Shown one piece after another: positions 17,909 through 26,224 of a stretch of 53,663 bases of DNA. The position numbers were made by a program, and so were the translations under genes. Source of the stretch: Geminocystis sp. M7585_C2015_104. GTDB lineage: Bacteria > Cyanobacteriota > Cyanobacteriia > Cyanobacteriales > Cyanobacteriaceae. The number at the start of each line of letters is the position of its first letter. Position 1 is the first letter of the stretch. The notes below the pieces were generated by a model. The model saw only the letters and a program-made list of their open reading frames with translations, was not told the origin of the DNA and ran no database searches. Where the stretch lies: NCBI GenBank assembly GCA_015295805.1, contig DVEF01000047.1, forward strand, positions 1-53,663. Reading direction: 5' to 3'.

Positions 17909-18475
17909 ATGGCTTACTACTGGTTTAAGGCCTTCCACATCATTGGTGTTGTTGTCTGGTTTGCTGGTTTGTTTTATCTAGTGCGTCTGTTTGTCTACCA
18001 TGCCGAAGCCGAAGAAAAACCTGAGCCTGCTAAATCTATTCTCAAAAAACAATATGAGTTGATGGAGAAACGGTTATATAACATCATTACCACCCCGGGA
18101 ATGATTCTTACTGTCTCCATGGCTATAGGATTGATTACAACTGAACCACAAGTTTTAAGGGCAGGATGGTTACACGTCAAATTGGCTTTTGTTGCCCTTC
18201 TCCTAATTTATCATTTCTGGTGTGGTAGAATCATGAAACAGTTGGAAAAGGGGGAAAACACCTGGAGTGGCCAAAAATTCCGCGCCTTTAATGAGGCCCC
18301 CACAGTATTATTGATTGTAATTGTACTGTTGGCCATCTTCAAAAACAGTTTACCCCTCGACATAACCACCTGGTTAGTGGTGGCTTTAGTCATCCTTATG
18401 GCGGCCAGTATTCAATTTTATGCTAGAATCCGTCGTCAAAACGAGGCAAAACTAACCCAGTCTCTCAGTGAGTAG
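17909..18475 (+). CDS. hemJ: Protoporphyrinogen IX oxidase HemJ
   Basis: HemJ is the membrane protoporphyrinogen oxidase of most cyanobacteria, giving protoporphyrin IX for heme, bilins and chlorophyll. The 188-residue protein starts with the conserved WFKAFHIIGVVVWFAGLFYL (heme-ligand His in FHIIG). It has about four to five membrane helices and the conserved RLYNIITTPGM. Its place after cpcBA puts a tetrapyrrole step next to the bilin-carrying subunits, though co-transcription past the cpcBA hairpin is uncertain. Confidence 0.93.
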   Translation: MAYYWFKAFHIIGVVVWFAGLFYLVRLFVYHAEAEEKPEPAKSILKKQYELMEKRLYNIITTPGMILTVSMAIGLITTEPQVLRAGWLHVKLAFVALLLIYHFWCGRIMKQLEKGENTWSGQKFRAFNEAPTVLLIVIVLLAIFKNSLPLDITTWLVVALVILMAASIQFYARIRRQNEAKLTQSLSE

Positions 18476-18806
18476 GGGGGTTTCCAGTTAGAATTTAAAC
18501 TACGTTTTACTCTCATGGTCTGCCGGCTATTTTTCCCCTTTTGAGGAAGAATTGAGTAAGATAACAACCAGTTGACTATTCTTCCTGGTTGGGAAAATTG
18601 CCCCGAAATTAACACCATTGCCCCGGAAAAAACAATTTGTTTGCCAATTTTACCCTCACAGAGGCAACTTTCCTCCCTATCTCTGAGATTTTTAACTTGC
18701 TACCAATTATTATAAAATGGTTTTCCCCTGGAGTAGTCATTCCTTTGTCTACTCTTTTTTTCTGGCTATAATAGAAGAATAGACTGAGAAAAAAGGAGGT
18801 GGGTAA
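18476..18806 (+). promoter_or_regulatory. Intergenic region with predicted promoter of the CHAD gene
   Basis: No gene is visible in these 331 bases. Near its end, TTGTCT (18745-18750) and TATAAT (18767-18772) are separated by 16 bases, a good sigma70-type promoter pointing to the CHAD gene. A strong AAAGGAGGTG ribosome-binding site lies just before its ATG. The rest shows no structure I can interpret. Confidence 0.65.
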
Positions 18807-19808
18807 ATGTCTTATGATGTCTCTATAGAAAATCCACGCACCATGGCTGATTATGCCTACATTGGTATAGCTAAACATGCCAAAAAAATTTTCAAATATG
18901 AGACAAGAATACTAGAAGAAAATGACCCAGAAAATCTCCACCAAATTCGGGTGGGAATGAGGAGACTAAGAAGTGTCTTAGCTAGCTTCTCCTCTGTATT
19001 GAAGTTGCCCGGCATCATCACTGATAAAAGAATAGGGAGGATCGCCAGAATCCTCGGCAGGGAAAGAGACGCCGATATTATAGAAATCAATTTGGAAACC
19101 AAGTACAAACCCAAATTAAGCCAGGAAGAATGGGCAAAATTTGAGGAGATTAATGAGAAGCATCTGGAAAAAAACGGCAAACAATTCCCCAGTAGCCGTG
19201 AAATACTAAAAGGGGATGACTATCAGGAATTCAAAGAAGCATTACAAGACTGGCTAAAAAATCCCCAGTTTCGGGGATTGGCAAGGGTAAAAATAGAAAA
19301 ACTGTTGCCCAGCATACTACTGCCACAAATAGGAAACTTCTGTCTGGAATCCGCCTGGATAGTAGGCGCTACCATAGACGAAAATGGTGAGGTTACTGTT
19401 GTAGACAACCTCACAGAAGAGGAAATTGAAACCATCATTGACAAGAAAGGAGAAGACTTACATAATCTCAGAAAAGAGGCTAAAAAGGTTCGTTATCAGC
19501 TAGAATTGTTCCAAGACTTTTATCCCCCTGAGTATCAGGATTATATTAACTTCGCCAAAGAAATCCAGACTGTGTTAGGGAATGTTCAGGACAACATTTG
19601 TCTGCTAAACTATCTGAACAATTTGACGGAGAAATGGCAACGAAAACTGCCAGGATTACAGCAATTAATCAGAGAATCCCAAAAAGAAGAATGGCAGAAA
19701 TGGCAACAGCTACAAAGACGATTCTTTGAAACCAACTGTCTTTTCAATCTCAGACAAATTATCAATCAACCGTCCCACCCACAAACCAACGGGGATGAGA
19801 TAGAATAA
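18807..19808 (+). CDS. CHAD domain-containing protein
   Basis: A 333-residue protein made of a CHAD domain, a helical bundle rich in conserved His and basic residues that in other bacteria binds polyphosphate. The signature is LHQIRVGMRRLRSVLASF at about residues 46-63, followed by a second basic helical half (DLHNLRKEAKKVRYQLELF, about 212-230). No signal peptide or CYTH domain is present. Predicted to sit on polyphosphate granules; that role is inferred from the family. The promoter and ribosome-binding site upstream are both strong. Confidence 0.88.
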   Translation: MSYDVSIENPRTMADYAYIGIAKHAKKIFKYETRILEENDPENLHQIRVGMRRLRSVLASFSSVLKLPGIITDKRIGRIARILGRERDADIIEINLETKYKPKLSQEEWAKFEEINEKHLEKNGKQFPSSREILKGDDYQEFKEALQDWLKNPQFRGLARVKIEKLLPSILLPQIGNFCLESAWIVGATIDENGEVTVVDNLTEEEIETIIDKKGEDLHNLRKEAKKVRYQLELFQDFYPPEYQDYINFAKEIQTVLGNVQDNICLLNYLNNLTEKWQRKLPGLQQLIRESQKEEWQKWQQLQRRFFETNCLFNLRQIINQPSHPQTNGDEIE

Positions 19809-19910
19809 AAGACAATCCCTCGCCATGCCACTGTTGACAGCCTGGGGGGGAGGAGATACCATGGTCCACAAACACAAAAACCCCAAAGGCTGTCAGAAGA
19901 AGACGAGTCT

Positions 19911-21422
19911 GTGAAAACGGAAATAGTAATTATCGGCAGTGGTATCGGCGGGTTGTGCTGTGGCGCAATCCTAGCCAAATACGGTTATGATGTGGTAGTA
20001 TGTGAAAGTCATAACCTCCCCGGCGGTTGCGCCCACGCCTTCACCTACAAGGGTTTTAAATTCGAGGCTGGCCCTTCTCTTTATTCGGGACTATCCTATT
20101 CTCCCTCCCCTAATCCCCTTCGTCAAGTGTTAGATATGATAGGGGAGGATATAGAATGGAAAAATTACAAAAGTTGGGGATGTTGGTTGCCAGAGGGATA
20201 CTTTGAAGTAGCAGTAGGAGAAGAATCTTTTTACCGTCTGCTACTGGATTTGAGGGGAAAGGAGGCTGCCAATCAGTGGCGGGTGTTGCAGAAAATAATG
20301 AAACCCCTGTCAGATGCGGCAACTAGTATCCCCGTAAAAGCCTTCCGTTATGACATGGGAGTAGTTATAACTCTTCTTCCCTACCTGCCATCCCTGCTAC
20401 CCCATGTTTTCTTTGCCAACAAGCTGACGGCCAGTTTTGGGACTATCATGGATGAGGTAGTCTCCGACGAGTTTATCCGCAACTGGCTAAACCTTCTCTG
20501 TTTTATGTTATCAGGATTGCCCGCCCACGGCACCAGTGCGGCAGAAATGGCTTTTATGTTTGCTGACTGGTATCGCCCAAATGTCACCCTCGACTACCCC
20601 GCCGGTGGCAGTGAGGCTATAGTTAACGCCTTGGTGAGGGGTATCAAGAAATTTGGCGGCAAACTGCTACTATCCTGTCATGTAAAAGCAGTCTTAGTAG
20701 AAAACAATAGGGCAATAGGTGTAAGACTTGCCAACGGGGAAATAATTTCTGCAAGCAAAGCCGTGGTTTCAAACGCATCTATTTGGGATACCCTTTCATT
20801 AATTCCAGAAGAAGTATTGCCACCAAAAATCCGCCAAAAATGGCTTTCCACCCCCGCTAACCGCAGTTTTATGCATCTTCATCTGGGAATAGACGGTAAA
20901 GACATCCCCACAGACTTACCCTGTCACCACCTGGTTGTTAACCACTGGCAGATTACCGCCGAACAAAATGTAGTTGCAGTGTCAATCCCAACACTACTGG
21001 ATTCCTCCCTCGCACCCCCGGGCAGTCATAGCATACACGCCTACACGCCGGCTACAGAGCCTTATCAGTTATGGGAAAATCTAACCCCCAACACCCCAGA
21101 ATACGAGGAGATGAAGGAAAAAAGGGCATTGGTGATGTGGCAGGCTTTAGAGAGATTTATTCCAGACATAAGAGAAAGATGTAGGGTAAGGCTAATTGGC
21201 ACACCTTTAACCCATAGTCGTTATCTTAGACGATACCGGGGCACCTATGGCCCTGCCTGGGATGCCAGTAAGGGTTTCTTCCCACCATCTACTACCCCCA
21301 TCCCCAATTTTTACTTGTGTGGTGATTCCACCTTCCCGGGAATAGGAGTGCCCGCAGTGGCTGCCAGTGGTATGATTACAGCTAATACTATCGCCAGTGT
21401 TTGGCAACATTTGTCAGGCTAG
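19911..21422 (+). CDS. FAD-dependent oxidoreductase of the phytoene desaturase / carotenoid isomerase family
   Basis: A 503-residue flavoprotein with an N-terminal Rossmann motif (IVIIGSGIGGLCCGAILA) and the second FAD motif at the C-terminus (NFYLCGDSTFPGIGVPA). ESHNLPGGCAHAFTYKGFKFEAG is the region that places it with the CrtI/CrtH/retinol-saturase-like group. The substrate cannot be read from sequence; CrtH-type prolycopene isomerase or a related carotenoid enzyme is plausible, but this may be one of the uncharacterised paralogues. The start is GTG at 19911 with only a weak ribosome-binding site (AGAAGACGAG). The end overlaps folK by nine bases, convergently. Confidence 0.82.
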   Translation: MKTEIVIIGSGIGGLCCGAILAKYGYDVVVCESHNLPGGCAHAFTYKGFKFEAGPSLYSGLSYSPSPNPLRQVLDMIGEDIEWKNYKSWGCWLPEGYFEVAVGEESFYRLLLDLRGKEAANQWRVLQKIMKPLSDAATSIPVKAFRYDMGVVITLLPYLPSLLPHVFFANKLTASFGTIMDEVVSDEFIRNWLNLLCFMLSGLPAHGTSAAEMAFMFADWYRPNVTLDYPAGGSEAIVNALVRGIKKFGGKLLLSCHVKAVLVENNRAIGVRLANGEIISASKAVVSNASIWDTLSLIPEEVLPPKIRQKWLSTPANRSFMHLHLGIDGKDIPTDLPCHHLVVNHWQITAEQNVVAVSIPTLLDSSLAPPGSHSIHAYTPATEPYQLWENLTPNTPEYEEMKEKRALVMWQALERFIPDIRERCRVRLIGTPLTHSRYLRRYRGTYGPAWDASKGFFPPSTTPIPNFYLCGDSTFPGIGVPAVAASGMITANTIASVWQHLSG

Positions 21423-21884
21423 TCTAGCCAATAACTCCTCCACTGTAATTTTAGTAACAGGATCTCGCCAATGGGGGGCAATTTCTACTAGGGGGATTAA
21501 TACAAAACTCCTCTCTCTCATCCTGGGGTGGGGGATTTGTAACCGGGGGGTATCTAATACTAATTCCCCATAGAAGATTATATCCAGGTCCAAAGTCCTG
21601 GCCCCCCATCTCTCTTTCCTTACCCTGCCAAACCGCCTCTCGATGGTCAAAAGGGTATCTAAAAGTTGTTGGGGGGTTAGAGTGGTTTCTATTATAGCAC
21701 AACCGTTGAGATAATCCGGCTGTGGGGGGCCGATGGGTTTGGTTTCTAGCCAGCGGGAATGGCAAATTACTCTTATTCCCTCCGTTTGGTTAAGGATAGC
21801 CAATGCCTGATTGAGAGTCTTTTCCCTATCCCCCAAATTGCTTCCAAGGGCGATCACCGCCTGGGTCGAACCATTTTCGGTCAT
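21414..21884 (-). CDS. folK: 2-Amino-4-hydroxy-6-hydroxymethyldihydropteridine diphosphokinase
   Basis: FolK pyrophosphorylates the pterin alcohol, giving the substrate of FolP. The 156-residue protein has the family motifs ALGSNLGDREKTL, DYLNGCAIIETTL, GARTLDLDIIFYG (magnesium-binding Asp pair) and IPHPRMRERSFVL. ATG at 21884. It overlaps the end of the convergent oxidoreductase by nine bases. Confidence 0.96.
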   Translation of the reverse strand: MTENGSTQAVIALGSNLGDREKTLNQALAILNQTEGIRVICHSRWLETKPIGPPQPDYLNGCAIIETTLTPQQLLDTLLTIERRFGRVRKERWGARTLDLDIIFYGELVLDTPRLQIPHPRMRERSFVLIPLVEIAPHWRDPVTKITVEELLARLA

Positions 21885-21946
21885 AATATACTATTAACCA
21901 CTCTCGGCCAATGGTATATGTTTAAAGTGGTATATGTTTAAATTGT

Positions 21947-22693
21947 ATGAATGAGCCAACAAGAAAGCAAATCGCTGTGGAGTCAGATTCCTATCTCAAC
22001 CCCCTAGACGAATTGGAAAGGGAGAAGACGTCTCCCCCTGACCCGGAACTTATGTTACAATGGCTCCACAGTGATAATAAACAGGAGCAAATTCTCGCTG
22101 CCAGAGCCTTTTGTGAAATTGTTGAGCCCCGTGCTATTCCCACTCTTATTCAATTTTTACACAACAGTTGTCCTCTTTTGCGGGTGGCTGCTGCTTATGC
22201 CTTAGGCAGAAATACTCATCCCTCTGTGGTAGAGCCTCTAATTCACACCCTCTACAACGACTGGAATGGGTATGTGCGTAAGGGGGTGGTTTGGGCTTTA
22301 GGTAACAGTGGCGATTCCCGCGCCTTCCAACCCCTCCTTCACGCTTTGAAGACTGATATAGGCGCAGTAAGATTGTGGGCTGCCAGCAGTTTGGCCAACA
22401 TTGCTAGACTAGACTATGATAATACTGTTACTGCCATTCCCGCTTTGATCCGCACCCTCCGACAGGATGAGATTCCGGCGGTGAGGAGTAATGCCGCCTG
22501 GGCGTTGGGCAAACTGTGTCGTGAATTGCCCTATAACGTAGTCTATGCCACTGCCATCGATGCCTTGATTGAAGCCTTGGTGGAAGACGAGGATTTGGGA
22601 GTTAAGGAGGATGCCAAAACTGCCTTGTTAAAGTTGGGCGACTCTCGGGGTTTACAGATGATTGAAGAGTTGGAATTGGAGGGGTTAATATAG
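21947..22693 (+). CDS. HEAT-repeat protein (phycobilin lyase-like / IaiH-like)
   Basis: A 248-residue all-helical protein with five or so HEAT/PBS-lyase repeats from about residue 50 (ILAARAFCEIVEPRAIPTL, VAAAYALGRNTHPSVVEPL, KGVVWALGNSGDSRAFQPL, LWAASSLANIA, SNAAWALGKL). Relatives include CpcE-type bilin lyase subunits, NblB and the Fe-S-linked IaiH. The last is closest in size and in being a single-gene HEAT protein, but I cannot assign it. It heads a tight set of same-strand genes; the next begins two bases after its stop. Confidence 0.8.
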   Translation: MNEPTRKQIAVESDSYLNPLDELEREKTSPPDPELMLQWLHSDNKQEQILAARAFCEIVEPRAIPTLIQFLHNSCPLLRVAAAYALGRNTHPSVVEPLIHTLYNDWNGYVRKGVVWALGNSGDSRAFQPLLHALKTDIGAVRLWAASSLANIARLDYDNTVTAIPALIRTLRQDEIPAVRSNAAWALGKLCRELPYNVVYATAIDALIEALVEDEDLGVKEDAKTALLKLGDSRGLQMIEELELEGLI

Positions 22694-22695
22694 CA

Positions 22696-23442
22696 GTGAG
22701 TTTTCTCCACACAATCCCTCTTTCTCCTAATCTTATTTCCCCACTTGAGCCTCCTCAATTGTCCAGTGATGATGTGTTGATTTTTTTCCTCGATACCTCT
22801 GTTTGCTTTCATTTAATCCCAGAATTCCTCCGTTTTCTCCCAAGGGAGGAAATTGAACAGGCACAGGCTAGACGGGATTACTTAAAATTCAGATATATCA
22901 TAAACAGGGCTATTTTACGTCTAATTCTTAGCAACTATTTGAATCTTCCCCCCCGGCAGATAACTTTGTTTTATAATACCAAGGGGAAGCCGGACTTAAC
23001 GCCGGGGATAAACAGCCAGGGCATTAGGTTTAACATTTCCCACAAGCATGATTATACTATTTATGCTCTCAGCCTAAATCCTGTGGGTATAGATTTGGAA
23101 AAAATAGAGGAAAAAAGAAGGGCATTGGCAATAGCCAAAAGGTTTTTTACTAGCCACGAGTATGAGTATTTAAGAAAGTTAAACTCTCAGGACACCATTA
23201 TAGAATTTTTTCGTCTCTGGACGGCAAAGGAGGCATATCTAAAGGCAATAGGCGAGGGAATATCCGGCGGCTTGAGAAGGATAGATTTAGCAAAAAATAA
23301 CCAGCCCAATTGGCAAATATATAATGCTTTTATCAAAGGGAATTATTTGGTATCAGTTGCCATAAAAAAAAAAAAAGACAATTACAAATTTCAATGGATA
23401 GAGGTATCTGGTAGAATGCTATCATACCTGTTGAACATGTGA
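22696..23442 (+). CDS. 4'-Phosphopantetheinyl transferase (Sfp/HetI type)
   Basis: The enzyme transfers the phosphopantetheine arm of CoA to carrier proteins; cyanobacteria commonly use one Sfp-type enzyme for fatty-acid and secondary-metabolite carriers. The 248-residue, two-lobe protein has FNISHKHDY, the magnesium site GIDLE (Asp133) and RLWTAKEAYLKAIGEG (Glu179). Start GTG at 22696. Near the 3' end is a run of 13 adenines (23364-23376) that encodes four lysines and is prone to slippage. The frame stays open through it to a normal C-terminus. Confidence 0.92.
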   Translation: MSFLHTIPLSPNLISPLEPPQLSSDDVLIFFLDTSVCFHLIPEFLRFLPREEIEQAQARRDYLKFRYIINRAILRLILSNYLNLPPRQITLFYNTKGKPDLTPGINSQGIRFNISHKHDYTIYALSLNPVGIDLEKIEEKRRALAIAKRFFTSHEYEYLRKLNSQDTIIEFFRLWTAKEAYLKAIGEGISGGLRRIDLAKNNQPNWQIYNAFIKGNYLVSVAIKKKKDNYKFQWIEVSGRMLSYLLNM

Positions 23443-23456
23443 GGGAAATAACTGCA

Positions 23457-23741
23457 ATGGCAAGGGCGATTTGGAAAGGGGTGGTAATTGCAGAAAGCGA
23501 AAACTGTCAGATAGTAGAAGGAAATTACTACTTCCCACCAGACAGTATCAAGTGGGAATACTTCATCCCCAGTGATACTCAAACCGTTTGCAGTTGGAAG
23601 GGAGTAGCAAACTATTACACCATAACAGTCAACGGGGAAGAAAACAAAGATGCCGCCTGGTATTATCCCAATCCCAAAGAAAGGGCACAACACATTAAAA
23701 ACTATATTGCCTTTTGGCGGGGTGTTGTGATTGAAAAATAG
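23457..23741 (+). CDS. DUF427 domain-containing protein
   Basis: A 94-residue single-domain protein of the DUF427 family (ARAIWKGVVIAESENCQIVEG, then SVKGVANYYTI-like and AAWYYPNP motifs seen here as WKGVANYYTITV and AAWYYPNPKERA). The fold is a small beta barrel of unknown biochemical role. I use the ATG at 23457; a GTG at 23439 would overlap the PPTase gene. Third gene of the HEAT-PPTase-DUF427-DUF58 run. Confidence 0.85.
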   Translation: MARAIWKGVVIAESENCQIVEGNYYFPPDSIKWEYFIPSDTQTVCSWKGVANYYTITVNGEENKDAAWYYPNPKERAQHIKNYIAFWRGVVIEK

Positions 23742-23751
23742 GCGATAGGGG

Positions 23752-24873
23752 ATGGCAAGGAGACTTAATATAATTAGATGGCTAGAATACAATTGGGCAA
23801 CACCGGCTTATGGGGGATGGGTATTAATTGGCATAGCCTTGAGTTTTTTTGGCGCCGCCACTAATACCATGGCAGGGTGGTTATATGTATTGAGTGGCAC
23901 TATTTTTGCCCTTTTGGGGTTAAACATGGTGGATGCCGGTAAAAATCTCAAGGGTATTATCATAAAACGTCTACCAATTTACCCCGTCCATGCTGGCAAT
24001 GATTTGACTATTATCCTCTCTGTTGGCAATGCCACCGGGAAACTGAAAATCCTTATCCAAATCCAAGACGAAATACCAGCCTTCCTGGGAAAGCCTGTCA
24101 TACACAATTTGGAATCTTTGCCACCACGTCAAGAAATCCAGTTAGCCGCCTATATCCCCACGGAGAAAAGAGGAGTGTATCACTGGGAATATATTATCTT
24201 GAAAACTGCTGCCCCCTTTGGTTTATTCTATGCCAGTCGTTTGTGTAAAATCCCCGCCAAGGCTACAGTTTATCCCCAAATCCTTCCTCTCCAATCTTGT
24301 CCCCTTATTGAGGATATAGGCAATGAGGAGTTGAAGCAACAAGAAAGTCGCCCAATTTATTATAGCGCCACGGAGGGGGTTACTAAAACTATAAGGCCTT
24401 ACCGTTATGGCGATGCCTTCCGTTTGATTCATTGGCGCACTAGTGCCCGTATGGGAGAATTAAAGGTGAGAGAATTGGAAACCACTACCAGTGGCAGGGA
24501 AATCATTATATGTCTTGACAACTCTGGAAAGTGGGAGGAGGATGATTTCGAGAAGGCGGTAATTGCCGTAGCTTCCTTATATTGTTATTCCCTCCGTAGA
24601 CAACTAAATGTAAGAGTTTGGTTGGCAGACATGGGTTTAATTCATGGTATCACAACGGTGATGGAAACCCTGGCTGCCGTCAAGTCTGGGGTGAATATGA
24701 CAGCCAGCATCCCAGAATTGCCAGTTATTTGGGTTTCTTGTCATAGTGAGAAATTGAATAGTCTAATGCCTGGCAGTCGTTGTTTTCTGTTTACTAAACC
24801 CCCTTTTCCTTATCCTGGGATTGTTTACAACAGGGAAGAAAGTTTGCTTAAACAATTACAACAGCCCATTTGA
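23752..24873 (+). CDS. DUF58 domain-containing membrane protein
   Basis: A 373-residue protein with two membrane helices at about 20-65 (WVLIGIALSFFGAAT, LYVLSGTIFALLGLNM), then a beta-rich periplasmic-type segment. The DUF58 signature RPYRYGDAFRLIHWRTSARMG lies near residues 220-240, and a vWA-like end has IIICLDNSG. DUF58 proteins often work with MoxR ATPases and transglutaminase-like proteins, but neither is next to it here. ATG at 23752, ten bases after the DUF427 stop. Confidence 0.85.
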   Translation: MARRLNIIRWLEYNWATPAYGGWVLIGIALSFFGAATNTMAGWLYVLSGTIFALLGLNMVDAGKNLKGIIIKRLPIYPVHAGNDLTIILSVGNATGKLKILIQIQDEIPAFLGKPVIHNLESLPPRQEIQLAAYIPTEKRGVYHWEYIILKTAAPFGLFYASRLCKIPAKATVYPQILPLQSCPLIEDIGNEELKQQESRPIYYSATEGVTKTIRPYRYGDAFRLIHWRTSARMGELKVRELETTTSGREIIICLDNSGKWEEDDFEKAVIAVASLYCYSLRRQLNVRVWLADMGLIHGITTVMETLAAVKSGVNMTASIPELPVIWVSCHSEKLNSLMPGSRCFLFTKPPFPYPGIVYNREESLLKQLQQPI

Positions 24874-24964
24874 TTGTTAGAATAACCCTTTTTCCCCAGA
24901 CAGTCAAACACTGCCACACAGTCTACTAGCCCTTTGGCTACTGCTACCAGTACTGATGCCAGTA

Positions 24965-26104
24965 CTATACAACAAAATACTCCCTTTTGCTTTGAGAATC
25001 CTTTTTTATTTCTATCTGAAACTGGAAATTCTCCGCCGCCTTAAATCTTTGAATGGCGATACAGTTGTCTCTTTCTCTGGCTTGGATGTTTTTTAAAATT
25101 TTCCCGGAATTAGACAGCAGAATCAACTGGATGGAGGCAGGCAGATAGGGGTTTCCTCCCCCGGGATACAATTCCACTTTAACTGTAAATTTATCTCCCT
25201 TTTCCTTGCTTACTTCTAAACACAAAAACAGTTTACAATTGTCTATTTCTACCTGTTTACACCTCACGACGTCTTTAGGAAAACTCCGGGTGGCAGTGGC
25301 AAATATACCCAGTTTTTCGGGGGAATGCCAGGATTCGGGAAATACATTTTTCAACCATTGGCTTATGACAGTTACAGGAGTTATCTCGGTTTGACGGCCG
25401 GTTCTAACCTGGGCTATTCTTATAAGGTAGTCGGCATTTTCCAGTAGATGCGCCCATACTTTAAAAGGCAATTCCAACCTAGGGTTTTTGGTTGGATTTG
25501 CCAATCTTCGGATTAGATTTTCTGCTTGAACAGCCTCTAGTGATGGGATAGATTCAACCGCTTCTCTTGTGATTTCATGTTGACAAAATTCTAAAGATGC
25601 CCCTAGGATGCCAATGGAAAATAGTTCATTTTTTGACAGAATATACTCCCTATACTCGTGGGATAGAGAGGCCTTTTGTTTAATATTTTTATGAGTAGTA
25701 AAGCCTATGACTCTCACCCACTGTTCGTCCGGATTGACTTCGGCAATGATATAATAGTCCCCCAACCAGCTGGGAATGTCTACCCACTCCTGGGGTATGT
25801 ATACTTCCTCATCGTCGAGGATTTCTGTAGGCAGGAGAATTAGTCTTCTGAAGCCAATATCTACGGCTGTGCCATTTAATAACACCCAGATAGATTCTAA
25901 AACCTCCATGGGGACAGTCTGAGGGGTGAGGGAATAGTCTTGTCTCAAGTAGTCGCAAAAGGTTTCTAACAGGAGGCTGTTGAGATAAACTTGCCATCTG
26001 CTGAGGGAGTCGGGTATATATTCACTCTCCTGCCAGGCCTTTTCTTGCAGCTGGGAGGGAATTTCAAGATATAATTGTTGGGGGTCAGGGATTAGGGCTG
26101 ACAC
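24965..26104 (-). CDS. DUF1822 family protein
   Basis: A 379-residue soluble protein of a family largely confined to cyanobacteria. The family pattern is visible in the N-terminal SRWQVYLNSLLLETFCDYLRQ, GFRRLILLPTEILD, IPQEWVDIPSWLGDYYIIAEV and the C-terminal beta sandwich (ELYPGGGNPYLPASIQLILL). Function unknown. The start codon is GTG at 26104. It stands alone on this strand, downstream of recN by about 120 bases. Confidence 0.8.
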   Translation of the reverse strand: MSALIPDPQQLYLEIPSQLQEKAWQESEYIPDSLSRWQVYLNSLLLETFCDYLRQDYSLTPQTVPMEVLESIWVLLNGTAVDIGFRRLILLPTEILDDEEVYIPQEWVDIPSWLGDYYIIAEVNPDEQWVRVIGFTTHKNIKQKASLSHEYREYILSKNELFSIGILGASLEFCQHEITREAVESIPSLEAVQAENLIRRLANPTKNPRLELPFKVWAHLLENADYLIRIAQVRTGRQTEITPVTVISQWLKNVFPESWHSPEKLGIFATATRSFPKDVVRCKQVEIDNCKLFLCLEVSKEKGDKFTVKVELYPGGGNPYLPASIQLILLSNSGKILKNIQARERDNCIAIQRFKAAENFQFQIEIKKDSQSKREYFVV

Positions 26105-26224
26105 TTCAATGGCTCCGTTATTCAGTCTATAGCTTTCTCTTACAGCTTTTTAAATAGAAAAGCCTTTGTCAAGGAATGCGGGATATTTAGGGGTGTGAGG
26201 ATATACAATTATGAGGATTTATGA

